Assembly (NCBI GenBank): GCA_030068145.1
Contig: JAPJBO010000287.1
Span: 124,001-188,000, forward strand
DNA from: Diplonema papillatum
Lineage: Eukaryota; Euglenozoa; Diplonemea; Diplonemida; Diplonemidae
Direction: 5' to 3'
DNA: 64,000 nt
The notes beneath the pieces were generated by a model. The model was given only the letters and a program-made list of their open reading frames with translations, had not been told where the DNA came from and made no database searches. Positions 43,519-53,478 of this stretch are shown one piece after another (positions within the stretch are counted from its first letter, which is position 1; every line of letters begins with the position of its first letter). Made by a program: the position numbers and the translations under genes.

Positions 43519-43595
43519 GTTCAGCGTCTCGATGGTCCGTCACGATCTGAACTCGAATTACAACCGCATTGCCGAGCTCGAAGCGGACGTGGAGA
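43519..43595 (+). CDS. Coiled-coil gene copy A, exon before the hairpin intron
   Basis: Acceptor GCCGCAG, then (AG)G-TTC...: FSVSMVRHDLNSNYNRIAEL and EADVE, ending GAG-A at donor GTATGC. The phase fits both the upstream exon (36785) and the downstream exon (44048), where A joins GA to give Arg and then ARVKEMEWAHMEDELE. The heptad pattern runs on across the join. Identical in copy B at 55052-55128. Confidence 0.65.
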
Positions 43596-43663
43596 GTATG
43601 CAAGCCAGCTTTCCCTATCCTCCCCTCCCGAAGTAAGCCCTGTCCACTACTACTCCCACCCAG

Positions 43664-43828
43664 CGCTCCAACGATTTAGAAGAAAACGTAACCTTGACGC
43701 TCGCTCCCGACACTCAACTCCAGATCTACCAGATCCTTCCTTCCGAGGTTCTGGCAACTGGCGACCTGAAGTGGATCCAGGCAACCGAATCTAACAACGA
43801 TCAAAAGTGCGCTTCCACAGTCAACTGA
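43664..43828 (+). CDS. Possible alternative last exon
   Basis: Inside the intron, after an acceptor (CCACCCAG), 54 codons read RSNDLEENVTLTLAPDTQLQ, IYQILPSEVLATGDLKWIQA and on to a TGA at 43826-43828. It could be joined in phase 0 to an earlier donor (GAC/GTGGAG at 43588). It is present unchanged in copy B. It may be an alternative 3' end of the gene or chance. Confidence 0.3.
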   Translation, partial: RSNDLEENVTLTLAPDTQLQIYQILPSEVLATGDLKWIQATESNNDQKCASTVN

Positions 43829-43950
43829 CCGAGCGATTATCGCCGGAAGCACAACTCCTTGTTTGTGCGGTGTTTGACCTGATGCACGCGTTCAGGTTAA
43901 ACCACTGCCAACGTTCCCTCCTTCTGAACTGTTACAAGTGTGCCTCTCCT

Positions 43951-43993
43951 TCGCCAGTAGCTACCTCCTCTCTGAGGAGGTAGCTACTGGCGA
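43951..43993. repeat. Perfect 20-bp hairpin in the intron
   Basis: Arms 43951-43970 and 43974-43993 are exact inverses (TCGCCAGTAGCTACCTCCTC) with a three-base loop, 54 bases before the acceptor at 44047. Conserved in copy B (55484-55526). Confidence 0.9.
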
Positions 43994-44047
43994 TCGCAAA
44001 GAAGAAGCCCCGTCGGGGAGACACGAAAACGACAACACCGCCGACAG

Positions 44048-45111
44048 GAGCGCGGGTGAAGGAGATGGAGTGGGCGCACATGGAGGACGAGCTCGAGATC
44101 CTGCGGACGGAGCTGCACGCGGAGAAGCAGAAGGTGCGGAACCTGCAGAAGAACCAGAAGGACTACGCGCAGCTCGCCGAGCAGGCTGCCGACCGCGAGG
44201 AGCGGCTGACGCAGGAGATGCGCGAGAACGCGAAGGCGGCGAAGGAGATCGAGCGGCTCCGCCGCGAGCTGGAGCAGGCGCGGCAGCTCGCCGAAGAGCA
44301 GCAGCGCGCCGCCGACGAACTGCGCGCCCGCATCGACGCCCTCGCCGCCGAGGCGGCGGCGGCCGGCGCCGCCCCGCCGCTGCGGACGGCGGCCGAGACG
44401 TCGTCGCAGCCGAAGGAGGCCGCCCCGCAGCCGCAACTGACGTCTTCCTCGGCCAGCTTCGCCGCCGTCGCGGCGGGCGGCGACGCGGCGGAGGCGCCGG
44501 TGACGGTCCAAGTCGAAGGCGGCGGCATCGACCTCACCATCCGCGTCGCGCAGCTGCAGAAGATGCTGACCGAGAAGACGATCGAGAACGAGCGCCTCCG
44601 GCTGTGCGGCATCGACCACGCGAAGGGGGTCGAACGCATCAAGTCGCTGAAGGTGGCGAACCGGAAGTTGCACGAGCAGTTCGCGGCGCGGGTGGAGAGG
44701 GAGCGCGAGACGCGGCTCGAGCTGCAGACGGAGCCCGTGTCGAAGTCGCTCGACGAGATCATCGTCGGGGGCCTCGAGCTGCGGAGGGACTACCTCAGCC
44801 TCAAGCACGGCGTGTCGTCGGGCAAGGCGAGCACTGCCTTCAGCGCGTCCGGCGCGTTCAGCCCGCGCTACACCAGCAACGACGAGACGCACCACAACCT
44901 CACCTTCTGCACGTCGACCTCGCGCCTCACCGCGCTCCGCGAACGCTCCATCGAAGTCCCGGTGTCGGCCCGCGGCTGCCACAGCGCCAGGCTGCTGTCC
45001 ATGTGGACTCCGACGGGCCCACACCGCGCACCCTGCAGGACTCCATCTCGCCCGGCGTCGCGAGCCATGTGCCAGCCTACAAGAACGCCTGATTTGGTGT
45101 GGTCGGTATAG
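44048..45111 (+). CDS. Coiled-coil gene copy A, last exon (end altered)
   Basis: Acceptor CCGACAG at 44041-44047. A long coiled coil follows (MEWAHMEDELEILRTELHAE to about residue 100 of the exon), then an Ala/Pro/Ser linker, a second coiled coil (RVAQLQKMLTEKTIENERLR and on) and a globular-looking end (FSPRYTSNDETHHNLTFCTS). Compared with copy B, ten bases are missing near 45007. This changes the last 30 codons, which now run 17 bases into the transposon at 45095 and stop at 45109-45111. Copy B is probably the original form. Long coiled coils suggest a structural or scaffold protein; no family recognised. Confidence 0.65.
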
Positions 45112-45164
45112 CCAGGGGGAACTACGGGGGAACTACGGGGAACTGACCTTGGGGTGTCTTTTTT

Positions 45165-45638
45165 TTTTTTGTAGTGATTTTTTTCAAACGCCACGCACCG
45201 GCGCCAAACCGGGAGCTTTGGAGTGAGCAAAACGGTTCCTCTTGCTCGGGCTTTCAACAGAAGGGCCAAGCCTTCTGAAAAATGGAGCCTTCGGGGTGTC
45301 GGGGGTGGTGCTTTCGTGACGCCGTGGCATGAAGGATTCGTTGGAATGTAGACTCGAACGCTATCGTAGGACTCGCAGAAGTCGGTTGGCTCGCGCTTGC
45401 AGGAACCTAAGTAAAGCTCGCTACCGGGCCCCCTCAACGTTCCCCAAGAGGACTGAAGGAAAAGATCAGTTGCTACCATTGCGTGCTTGTACTGGTCCTT
45501 GAAAATAATCGCGTTATCGTGACGGATGGCAGAGGCCTGACCGATCGAGATATCTTGGACAGCCCACAGGCAAAATTGGCAGCACGCAATCAAGAGTCCG
45601 GTGATAGACGAAAGGATGTGCTTGAGTCCAACTTGTGT
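45165..45638 (-). CDS. Possible exon carried by the transposon
   Basis: Minus strand: acceptor CTTCCATGCAG just before 45638, then TQVGLKHILSSITGLLIACC, QFCLWAVQDISIGQASAIRH, DNAIIFKDQYKHAMVATDLF and on. One hydrophobic segment (about residues 8-25) could cross a membrane. The frame is open to the T/A-run near 45165. Reads as genuine protein but not a transposase I know; may be a captured host exon. Confidence 0.4.
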
Positions 45639-46429
45639 CTGCATGGAAGGGAAGCTGATTAGAAGTTACTTCTTGATAAACTACATGCCCTCACCCGAAG
45701 CATGCCATTTAAGGCTAATGTTGTTGTGGGCAAGATCTCTGGAACAGAAGGATGCAGAGCCCGAAGAACGCAAGGCTTTGCCGTGTCCGAAGTCTCCCTC
45801 TCACCAGCGAAAGAAGCAAACAAGCCAGAGCCTCTCCTTGCGCGCCATTCCGACACTCCAATCCCTCTTGGGTTTGGGCAAGAAGGTGATCCGCAATCAC
45901 GTTCAGAAGCCCAGGTGGCGTTTGCATCAGCTCCTCTACTCCTGGGAGAAACCGGAAGCTGTCCGGAGATGGTACCTGCATTCCAACTCGTCCTCTTGGG
46001 AAAGGCCAGTTGACGGCTGTATGCAAGTGGGCGGGGGTCTTGGGACTGTGAAGGCGTGACTACCCCACAAGAAGGACTCGCTGTCTCTCTGTTCTGCCCC
46101 TGCCGCCATAGCCATCTTATCCTCGGCCAAGCACCAGTTTCTCCTCCTGCAACGCAACCTTGCCTTCGGCATGGCCATTATGACTGTCATTCTGGTTATC
46201 AACCTTACTCCTCGCGCGGGTTGCCGTCTTCGACCGCGACCGCCTAATACAAATAATCTGTGGCGATTTGCGGTGTCGCGGTTATCTCTTAGTACGTGAT
46301 GTGTCATGCTTTCGCCTCTTTAGCTCGACTTGATCGGCGCGCTCAAGCGCGCGTTTGGTGCCTCGCTTCTTCTTCGATTGCTCGTCCAGGTTCATCGGTT
46401 GCTGCACCGGCGCTTTCACACGCCGCACT

Positions 46430-47005
46430 TCACTTTCTGGTGCTCGTGGCACACCCGCTCACTCCACTTTTCGTGTTCCGTAGCGTTGAACACCGCCCAT
46501 CTCGCCGCACGCTCCGCCCTTTTGGGAAAAGATCCATCCCCCACCCTCGCCGCTGAACTCGTGCCGTCGTCAGCTGTGTCTCGAGCACTTCCGTCGTCTC
46601 CGAACCACCACCTCGTACCCCGTGAGGCACGGCGGGGCTCCCACCGTTTTCAGCGACCCTATCTTCTTCAGTTGGCAGAAGCGGTCCGTCGCCGTTTCGC
46701 TCCAGCGCATCCCCGACGGTTTTTAAAAGTTTTGAGAGTACCCTCGCACGCATGCTCAACGGTGTCTCGTCCGTCGTCGCTCCGACACTGCCCGGAAGAT
46801 CCAGTTTAGTGCACACTTCAAAGTCGCCGGCGAGCTTCGCCATCGAAACGTCACCCGCCACCGACCAGCACATCCCATCCAGCTCCCGGAACCACCTCTC
46901 CTCCGACCGCCGCGAAGGTCTCCGGTCCCGCGATCGCTTCGAAACCCGGCCGGCGCGCTCTGATAGAACATTTCCTGCTCTCCTTACCGCAGCTGATCCT
47001 GTCAC
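46430..47005 (-). CDS. Second protein-like stretch in the transposon
   Basis: Minus strand, about 190 codons, with FRELDGMCWSVAGDVSMAKL, AGDFEVCTKLDLPGSVGATT and MRARVLSKLLKTVGDALERN. Coding texture is good in the middle and weaker at both ends. No conserved DDE pattern seen. May be a captured gene part or a transposase remnant. Confidence 0.35.
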   Translation of the reverse strand: MTGSAAVRRAGNVLSERAGRVSKRSRDRRPSRRSEERWFRELDGMCWSVAGDVSMAKLAGDFEVCTKLDLPGSVGATTDETPLSMRARVLSKLLKTVGDALERNGDGPLLPTEEDRVAENGGSPAVPHGVRGGGSETTEVLETQLTTARVQRRGWGMDLFPKGRSVRRDGRCSTLRNTKSGVSGCATSTRK

Positions 47006-47408
47006 TACCTGTCAAACCGTGACTCCCAGTCTGTCCTTCCTTCTCATCCTATTCCTTCCTCTTCGGGGCACGCATAGCACATGGCCGCTCTGCGCAAGGT
47101 GGGGCCGTAATAATGCACCTTTGTAGCTCTTCCGCCCAGGCCGACTGCAGAAAGTGGTCGCCACAAAGGAATTACCCCCCGAAATTCACCGATTTTGGCC
47201 TGGGTCTTTGATCTTGATACGCTCGAATTACCTGAAATTGTCCTTATTTTGTGACGAAAAAGTGCAAAGTAGCTTAGAAATGCTCTCCAGGACCCAAGGC
47301 TGCATCCCTGAAGCACTCAGCGAAAAAACAAGAAACGAAAAAAAAGACACCCCCCCCCCATGTTGAACTACGGGGGAACTACGGGGAACTGGCCCACCGA
47401 CCACACCA

Positions 47409-48598
47409 TGATTGCCTTCTTTTTTTTTTTTTTTTTTTCCAATTCTTTTTTTGGGGGCCATCGGCCCCGCGGCAGTGTTTCAAAAAGACACAAAGTTTTG
47501 ACCCTGCATGGTGGAGGCGGTCAGGCAGATTGCAGCAAACGCGGTCCCAAGCGGCGTAGTTCCTGTATTCGTGGATCAGAACCCGAGAGGCTCGCACACA
47601 GAAGACGACCGTCAAGATTCAATCAAGGACTAATCGGAAGATCGCAGGCAAGGAGGAGTCGGAGCCCCGCGTCCGGTCAAATCGAAAGACACGTCGAACC
47701 CGAGCTCGGATCCTTCGCACCACAGCAGGCACAGATCCAACAGAGCACTCCAGCTGTTTGTCGGAGCCAGAAAGAAGTCCTGCGGCAGAACTGACGAGTC
47801 GGCTTCTTCGTCGGCTTCGAACCATTGCGATGCTCTTTTCCGAGACCTTTGACAATAGCGGAGGCTCGCTGAAGAATGAGGATATGCTCGAGCACATTCA
47901 ATCGCGGTCAAATATGCTTCTGTTCCACATCTGCTTCTGTACTTGCGCTCAATGCAAGCGGAGCTGCTTGGATACAACCAAGAACCCGAGCGATCCCGTT
48001 GTTGAGCAGATCTTTGCTGAGGGCCGAATTGCAGAGGTACAGTCTCATCCATCGACCATAGCTCTGAGCTGACCGCTCATACAGCTTCACGTTTCCGTGA
48101 CAATCTCTCATCTCCGCGTTATTTCATCTGCGGTAAATACTGCTGAGACTTTCCTTTATCTTGTTCAGCCATGCGAATTGTAGCGATACATCGGAGACCA
48201 ACGTCGGAGCACAGCTTCCCCGCGGGTGTTCAGCCGGCACGATCTGCTGAGCTGGCAGGATTGGGGCAGCAGCGGGATCTCTGATTTGATCCTGGATGTG
48301 GCTGTTGCAGAAAAGGCAGTTGCGCAAACACTCTATGAAGAATTCCAGCGGAACTCAACCAAGCGGAAAAAGTCTGAAAGCTTGAGGGTGACATGGAGAC
48401 TCGAAGGTTTCGAGAACTGCGAAAACCTACTTGCGCCTTCTTCGCAAGTACAACGAACAAAGCAACGAAGGGCCCCCAGATGTGCAAATCCAAGAGTGTG
48501 CCGGTGCAGAAAAGCGGAACGAGTCCATTGGCAAGTGCTCTTCGATTCATACACAAATTGTAGTTGTATTGTTTTCTCCCCCTCTAGCCTCCTTCGAA
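47409..48598 (+). other. Copy A interval with SR-rich coding-like pieces
   Basis: Starts with a T-run (47419-47438) and matches copy B at 56633-57773. At 47567-47770 one frame reads REARTQKTTVKIQSRTNRKI; overlapping frames give QIERHVEPELGSFAPQQAQI and an SR-rich form ending at a stop near 47853. The middle block is shared with 11319-11700. Competing frames prevent a firm exon call. Ends with the short form of the leader (48533-48598). Confidence 0.4.
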
Positions 48599-48688
48599 AT
48601 GAGCACGGCCGCGCCGCCGGAGCCGTCAGGCCCCGACGCAGAAGAAGAAAAACCGAAGAAGAAGAAGGCCAAGAGGCAAGAGCGAGTG
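48599..48688 (+). CDS. First exon, acidic-then-basic amino terminus, copy A
   Basis: ATG 48599 after the leader and a CCCCTCTAG acceptor-like motif. It reads MSTAAPPEPSGPDAEEEKPK and KKKAKRQERV in 30 codons, with a GTG/GTATGT donor at 48688 (phase 0). Lys/Arg runs suggest nuclear targeting. The following exons are not clear. Copy B (58310-58399) differs by E for K at one place. Confidence 0.5.
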
Positions 48689-50300
48689 GTATGTTTAGCC
48701 TTTACAGGGGGGGGGTAGGGGGGGTAGATACTTTTCCCATTTTTTGGATTTTTTTACCTCTAACTACCAGTGTTCGCTTTAAGACCGGTGGCCCAGTCAT
48801 TTTTCAAAACTGCCTCTGGGCAGTTTTTTATTTCGAAGCATCTCAGGCGTGTGGCTTTTTTTACTAGTGTTCGTCTTCCAGGGGTTTCAGTGCAGGCAGC
48901 CACGTACACAATGGAGCTTACCTGCAGCCTGGATACGGCCGAGTCGCGAGCCCCCTCCCCAGTCGCTGAGTCAGCTTCGTCAGAATGGCGTAAGGAAAGA
49001 GTTCTAGGCATGACCCATCTGGGTTAACTGGACCAAGGTTCGTGCAAAATGCCGTCGATAGCTATTCGGTTATCCTTCGGCTGGCTGAGGCATTTGTGCT
49101 CTATCTGTGGTGGCTGCGTTGCTTCTGACTGCAGGATCCTTCCCCGAACAAAAATATTTGCTCCAGTCGTTAGCTATCATTATATGATAGCTGCTGGCTT
49201 TCCTTCTGGACATCGCGACATTTCTGGACAATTTCACCCGCCGCTGTGCAGCGCCCTCGTGCGAGGTCGACACTCCAACTGTATGTCGTGCGTGAACGTT
49301 GGCATTGAGTTCATCGAGCTCGGCTGAGCTGAAGGCTCGCACCGTCCACGCAACTTGTGGAGGCTACTGGGCGTGGTCCATGCCAACCAAGTGGCCTGCT
49401 TCAGTGTTTTCGGCGGTTTTCCTTCCCCTGGTCAGGGCGGTTCACTCCCCATGTTGAGTTTTTGTTCAGGTTTTCACTGGATTTATTGGTCAAGCACCAG
49501 CTGGCACAGCCCTTTCTATGAATCAAAGCATCAAAGTGACCCAGGAAAAAGGTGCGGCTGGTCGTTGTCCACTTCATCACACGTTAGTACTGGCCGTTGT
49601 GCCAGCTGGATCTGCAGCATGTTAGCCGGCTCAGTGTCGTCGCTGGGTTTCGGCTCCGGACGGTAATTAGGGCACATGTGCAGTGATTGGGTACACCACT
49701 GTGACACCAGGAAGAAAACACAGCCAGGTGGGAGGCAGGCAGGGCCTGCCCGGCTGCTCTGGCACGACAACACTGCTGGTCACTTTTGACCCAAATATGA
49801 CTGGTCAGCCGGTCTTTTTTGCCCCAAAAATGACCGGTCATAAATGACCGATCAGTTTTCAGCGATGGATTTTTTTAGTCATAAATGACCGGCTTTTTTC
49901 TTAGCGCGAGCACTGCTAACTACTGCATCCGGTGGTGAAAATGGGGTGAGCATGTGTTACATGCGCCTCACATTGACCAGAGAGGTAGAAAAATGGGGGT
50001 TTCACCGGAATAACGCCAGAACACCTTTGAAAAGTGGCCAAAATACCATAAAAAAGGCCAAAACCAAATGTTGACTTTATTCCTGAATTTCCACATTTTT
50101 GGATTCTGTTGCATTTGCCGACCGAAGGGACCGGAAGACATGTTGAAAAAGGTACCCAGACCACAAGGGAAGTAACTTCATTGGGAAACGGGGTGAGCCC
50201 ATTGCAAAAGTGCAGCCGACGTCCCCTCCTAGACTGCCTTGGCCACGGGTCCCCTTCCACTAGCCCCTCGACTATTTTTGGAGGGTGGGGGACGCCATAC
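48689..50300. other. Mostly non-coding part of the duplicated segment
   Basis: No firm gene. A frame at 48888-49025 (GVSVQAATYTMELTCSLDTA, ESRAPSPVAESASSEWRKER) after a TTCCAG acceptor could be an exon. A palindrome TAGCTATCATTATATGATAGC lies at about 49171, written here without its last base. Repeated ATGACCGGTCAT-type palindromes lie at 49780-49900. The match to copy B ends at 49980. Confidence 0.4.
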
Positions 50301-50761
50301 GTGTGTTGCGGAGTCTTCGGGAGCTGGTGCCGGGCCCCGGGCGCCGCCAGCACAAGCTTCGCGGCGACGGTCCGATTCGTGAGCTTCTTCTCCTTCAGCT
50401 CCGCGGAGACAGCCTGCAGCGCGGCTTGCATGGCACCCACGTTTTCCTTGGTGGCCCGCCCGATGGCGGCGAACTGCTCCAGGTTCGAGGCTTTCTGCTC
50501 TTCGAGCAGCGCCGCCTCCGTTTTCGCTGCGGCGGCCTGCTCCGACAGCGCCGCCAGCGCGGCGGTGTGCGCGCACACGGCGGCGTCGGCTTCCGCAGCC
50601 AAGGGGGCCGCCCACGGGTCGAGCTCGAGGCGCGCCTTTTCTCCGGCCGCCTGCGCGGCCTGCGCGTCCAACGCTTCGGTCATCATCTTCTGTTGCCCGT
50701 CTTCGCCGGCAGCGGCGACGGTCTTCAGGCGCTGCAGCGTCGCTTGCAGGTCGGCGAGTTC
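50301..50761 (-). CDS. Coiled-coil exon, unknown protein
   Basis: Minus strand: acceptor ACCCTCATCAG, exon from 50761, donor CAACACAC/GTATGG at 50301. It reads ELADLQATLQRLKTVAAAGE, then AQAAQAAGEKARLELDPWAA, and LEEQKASNLEQFAAIGRATK. Strong Ala/Glu/Leu helical pattern with a likely coiled coil in the middle. The neighbouring exons of this gene were not found. It lies outside the duplicated segment. Confidence 0.55.
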
Positions 50762-51319
50762 CTGATGAGGGTGCAGTTGATAAATGTCTTGCAGTGTCGC
50801 TTGCTGGACCTACTTTTCTACACTCCAGGCCAATGCTGTTTTCCAGTATAATGCAGCACAAGAACACAGGATTTCAGTGGACAAAAGAGCAAAGTAGGCA
50901 ATCTTTGCTGGCATTAGGCCGTGGCATGGCTTGTTTTTGAGAGTGAATAGTGCCACCTGCGAAATGACGCAGAAAGAGGCAAGAACAAGTCTAGATGCCT
51001 GTGTGGCACGGGCCAGTTTTGAGAGTGAATAGCAGAAAACCGTGCCACCGATGATGTAGACAACTGCTGGCTGGGTGCGACTCCTTTTTGGACCCCACGA
51101 ACATCACCTGCCCCCACTGTTGACTTTCTTGCCAAAGTCTCGCAATTTTGGAAACGGCACAAGGCTTTTGATCAATGTACTGTTGGACAAGTCTTGGGGC
51201 TTGCCCAGCCGCAAAAACTCCGAAGTGCTGCTACAGACCGGCCTGAATCGTTGTGTTTCCAAAAAGTGTGCGCACCCCTCGAGTTCAGAAAAGTCGCGCT
51301 CTGCGGTAGAAAAGCCATC
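50762..51319. other. Interval without a recognised gene
   Basis: Short frames on both strands, none with convincing texture or splice context. Nothing repeated elsewhere in the window was noticed. Confidence 0.5.
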
Positions 51320-51428
51320 TTATTCACTCGAAAAAGTTGTTTTCTGGCACTCGTAGTTTTCCGGTGTGCCACTCGTGGCACACCGGAAAACTACTCGTGC
51401 CAGAAAACAACTTTTCTCTCGAGAATAA
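51320..51428. repeat. 109-bp palindrome with a six-base loop
   Basis: Arms of about 51 bases (left 51320-51370, right 51377-51428) pair along nearly their full length, with core CCGGTGTGCC / GGCACACCGG. One arm also occurs alone at 9081-9138. The palindrome AAATAGCTATTT follows at 51427-51438, as it does near other members. Confidence 0.85.
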
Positions 51429-51456
51429 ATAGCTATTTCTACAGAGGAGGAAAAGC

Positions 51457-52057
51457 TATATCAGTCATTCTCCTGGCGACCGTTCAAATATGGAAGAAAC
51501 CATCTGGAGGGCAACGTCATTTGCTTAAGCCCAAAATTAGCCAAACCATCTTTGATTGACCACATTAGAGGCGGGGATGGTGGGTGTATGGGCTGCAACA
51601 GCTTTCCCCTGTGGCACCGTACTATACCACAAGGGGCACCACGAGGGCCTAGCACCCTGTGGGCTCAGTACCCGCCATCCCAGGTCTGAAGTGCGTTCAT
51701 AGGGTGATGGTAATTTTCCTGGTGAAGTGGGGTGCAGCAGGAGGGCCATGGGGGTCAACCTTTTGTGTGATCCGAGGTGGTATTTTGACGATTTCGTGAC
51801 CGATCTTTCCATTCCGTGTCTTCTCGGGAGCAACAGGCACGTATCACACGCGCCCCCATTATAATCTAAGTATAATTATATCGGGCCGAACTTGTCCAAG
51901 GGGGGCCGTCATTTTTTTCTAAAACCCCGGGAACAGAGAGACCAGGGACACCTGCGCTCATAGCAAAGATTGGTCGATTTAGTGACACCTTTGGTGACTG
52001 TATGCGCTGCAATAGGATGGTCATCTTTGAACGGTCGCCAGGAGAATGACTGATATA
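51457..52057. mobile_element. 601-bp inverted-repeat (MITE-like) element
   Basis: About 31-bp terminal inverted repeats: TATATCAGTCATTCTCC and onward at 51457-51488, and the inverse ending GACTGATATA at 52026-52057. The palindromic TATA at the ends leaves the target duplication unclear (TA is likely). No transposase frame inside; inner parts are rich in short palindromes. Confidence 0.75.
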
Positions 52058-52831
52058 AATCCCTGCGGTGGGCGGTCAGAATTTTTTTTTATGTGATTTG
52101 CACCTCATTTTTGTCCCATTATGCACAATCTACTCCCCATTATGGCGAAACCGGTCTCGGAAATGGGGAAAAATAACGCGAAAACAAGTAAAAACGGCTT
52201 CTCGGCCCGGTTGGCCCTGAACGATTGCCAAAGGAAAAACTCTCTGGCACGAGATGCAATTCGTCCACGTAAAATCTCGGTGAGAAAAAACACGCAGTCT
52301 TTTTTCGCTTGGTCTTATTCTCCCAACAATATAGGTGAACACCCAAACACACACCTTCTCCCTTTCCGGTTTTTTGGCGCCACTGACCCGCAGGTCAGGG
52401 GAAAAAACTTCAAATTCCCTCCCACCCGTCCCTTGGAAGGGGAGTTCGCACAGTTTCGTATTTGAAAACCCTTGCTCCTCCGGTTGGATTTCCTTCCGCG
52501 TGATTGGCACACGGAAGAGGGTACCCCGCAGAAGTGTTTCCTCCTGCGAGTCAACGGGCCCTCTTTTTCCGTAGCGGGAAGAATTCAATTGACCGGCCCC
52601 CCTCGCAACCTCGCAAGGACGGGAGCAAGGTGGTCCTGTGTTTCTCCACGGGACCCCGACGCTCGCTACGTCGTAATAAAAACCCAAACGCAGAATAGTC
52701 TCTTCTTCCTCCTCTCGAACGTCTTCCTCCAACGTCTCATTGTAATAGGCCGGCGCAAAAACCAAAGGGATGGGAAATAAGATGGTCTACAACACACATA
52801 CACATACCCACACATACAACAACAACCGCAG
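52058..52831 (+). other. Interval with one open frame of doubtful value
   Basis: A 114-codon frame (52121-52465; MHNLLPIMAKPVSEMGKNNA and on) has moderate texture but no splice or start context. Its end RGKNFKFPPTRP resembles RGKHFVFPPTRP on the minus strand at about 33550-33590, inside the middle part of the YR element's split repeat. Possibly a repeat remnant. Confidence 0.3.
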
Positions 52832-53008
52832 CGCCAGCCGAACGAGCCACCTGCTGTGGCTCGTGTGTACCCGACCCACACAGTGTATCTGTGCGGCGGG
52901 TGCACCCGGGAGTTCGATCTCCCCCGGAACTTGCTGCTGCACGTTCCGAACTGCGCGGCGCCGGAAATCACGATTTTCGGCGTCGAGCTGCTGGCGCCGG
53001 AAGAACCC
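52832..53008 (+). CDS. Copy B gene, exon with first C2HC zinc finger
   Basis: Acceptor ACAACCGCAG before 52832 and donor GAACCC/GTATGT after 53008. 59 codons in phase 0: QRQPNEPPAVARVYPTHTVY, then the finger LCGGCTREFDLPRNLLLHVP-NC (C-x2-C-x12-H-x4-C) and AAPEITIFGVELLAPEEP. It shares THT-x3-C-x-G-C with the exons at 7391 and 53479. It joins in phase 0 to 53479. A zinc-finger plus coiled-coil protein with binding or scaffold function is inferred. Confidence 0.65.
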
Positions 53009-53082
53009 GTATGTTTTTTGTGTTGACAATGCATTGTTCATGGATGGAAAATCCTTTTCAGAAGTTGTTGGATTTGCCCATT

Positions 53083-53282
53083 CTTTTTGTATAAGCACCT
53101 GCTTTGTAGGAAATGCTTGAGGAGACTGCCAGTTGCGATAGATCAAAGGAGGTAAATGTGCTGTAGCCCACACGAAACACAGGTAAATCTGGGTTTAGTG
53201 GCGGGCGTAAGCGTTCAACAAAAAAGACCCACTTTGTAGTTGTATTGTTTCTCCCCCTCTAGCCTCCTTCGAAATGAGCACA
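53083..53282 (+). repeat. 200-bp leader-like repeat, copy 2
   Basis: From GTATAAGCACCTGCTT and AGGAAATGCT to TTCGAAATGAGCAC. Matches 58118-58318 with few changes and 7723-7931 more distantly. It runs over an ATG (53274-53276), after which the copies diverge. The segment starts GTATAAG and contains CCCCTCTAG near its end, so it could itself be spliced out as an intron. Here it sits in the intron between two zinc-finger exons. Confidence 0.75.
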
Positions 53283-53370
53283 AGGCAGTCCCTCGAGTAT
53301 TTTCACATGGTAGTAGCTGCAGTTTCTGTGCTTTAATGGTTGCTCACACGGCCAATAAAGCTCGGCGAGG

Positions 53371-53478
53371 GCACACACACACACACACACCACCCGCACA
53401 CACACACACACACACCACCCACACACACACACACACCACCCACACACACACACACACACACCACCCACACACACACAG
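53371..53478 (+). repeat. Interrupted (CA)n microsatellite
   Basis: CA runs with regular CCAC interruptions, ending in ACACAG directly at the acceptor of the next exon. Confidence 0.95.

Larger units (their letters stand above)
45095..47408. mobile_element. 2,314-bp DNA transposon with 5-bp target duplication
   Basis: Ends TGGTGTGGTCGGT and ACCGACCACACCA (13-bp perfect inverse), flanked by TGATT at 45090-45094 and 47409-47413. Copy B has the empty site with a single TGATT (56633-56637). Inside each end a 27-bp block (GAACTACGGGGGAACTACGG and on) lies in the same orientation (45119-45145 and 47365-47391), followed inward by an inverted GGGGTGTC-T-run. No transposase was recognised. Two protein-like minus-strand stretches inside may be captured exons. 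A 5-bp duplication is known for Transib but the termini do not look like it; family left open. Confidence 0.85.
42979..49980 (+). repeat. Segmental duplication, copy A
   Basis: Pairs with 54508-59691. Differences seen: (TC)n length, a ten-base loss near 45007, the transposon 45095-47408, the loss at 48551, and scattered single bases (well under 1 percent of compared positions by eye). The duplication is therefore young. Confidence 0.9.

Noticed and set aside
43938-45092. Long overlapping frames (plus and minus) across the coiled-coil exon, also at 55471-56724
   Set aside because: They are shadows of the GC-rich coiled-coil frame; only that frame shows heptads, and its borders fit splice sites and phase.
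50229-50867. 212-codon minus-strand frame beginning MFLCCIILENSIG
   Set aside because: A shadow frame of the coiled-coil exon 50301-50761, crossing its acceptor and rich in Arg/Gly as antisense-like frames of GC-rich DNA are.
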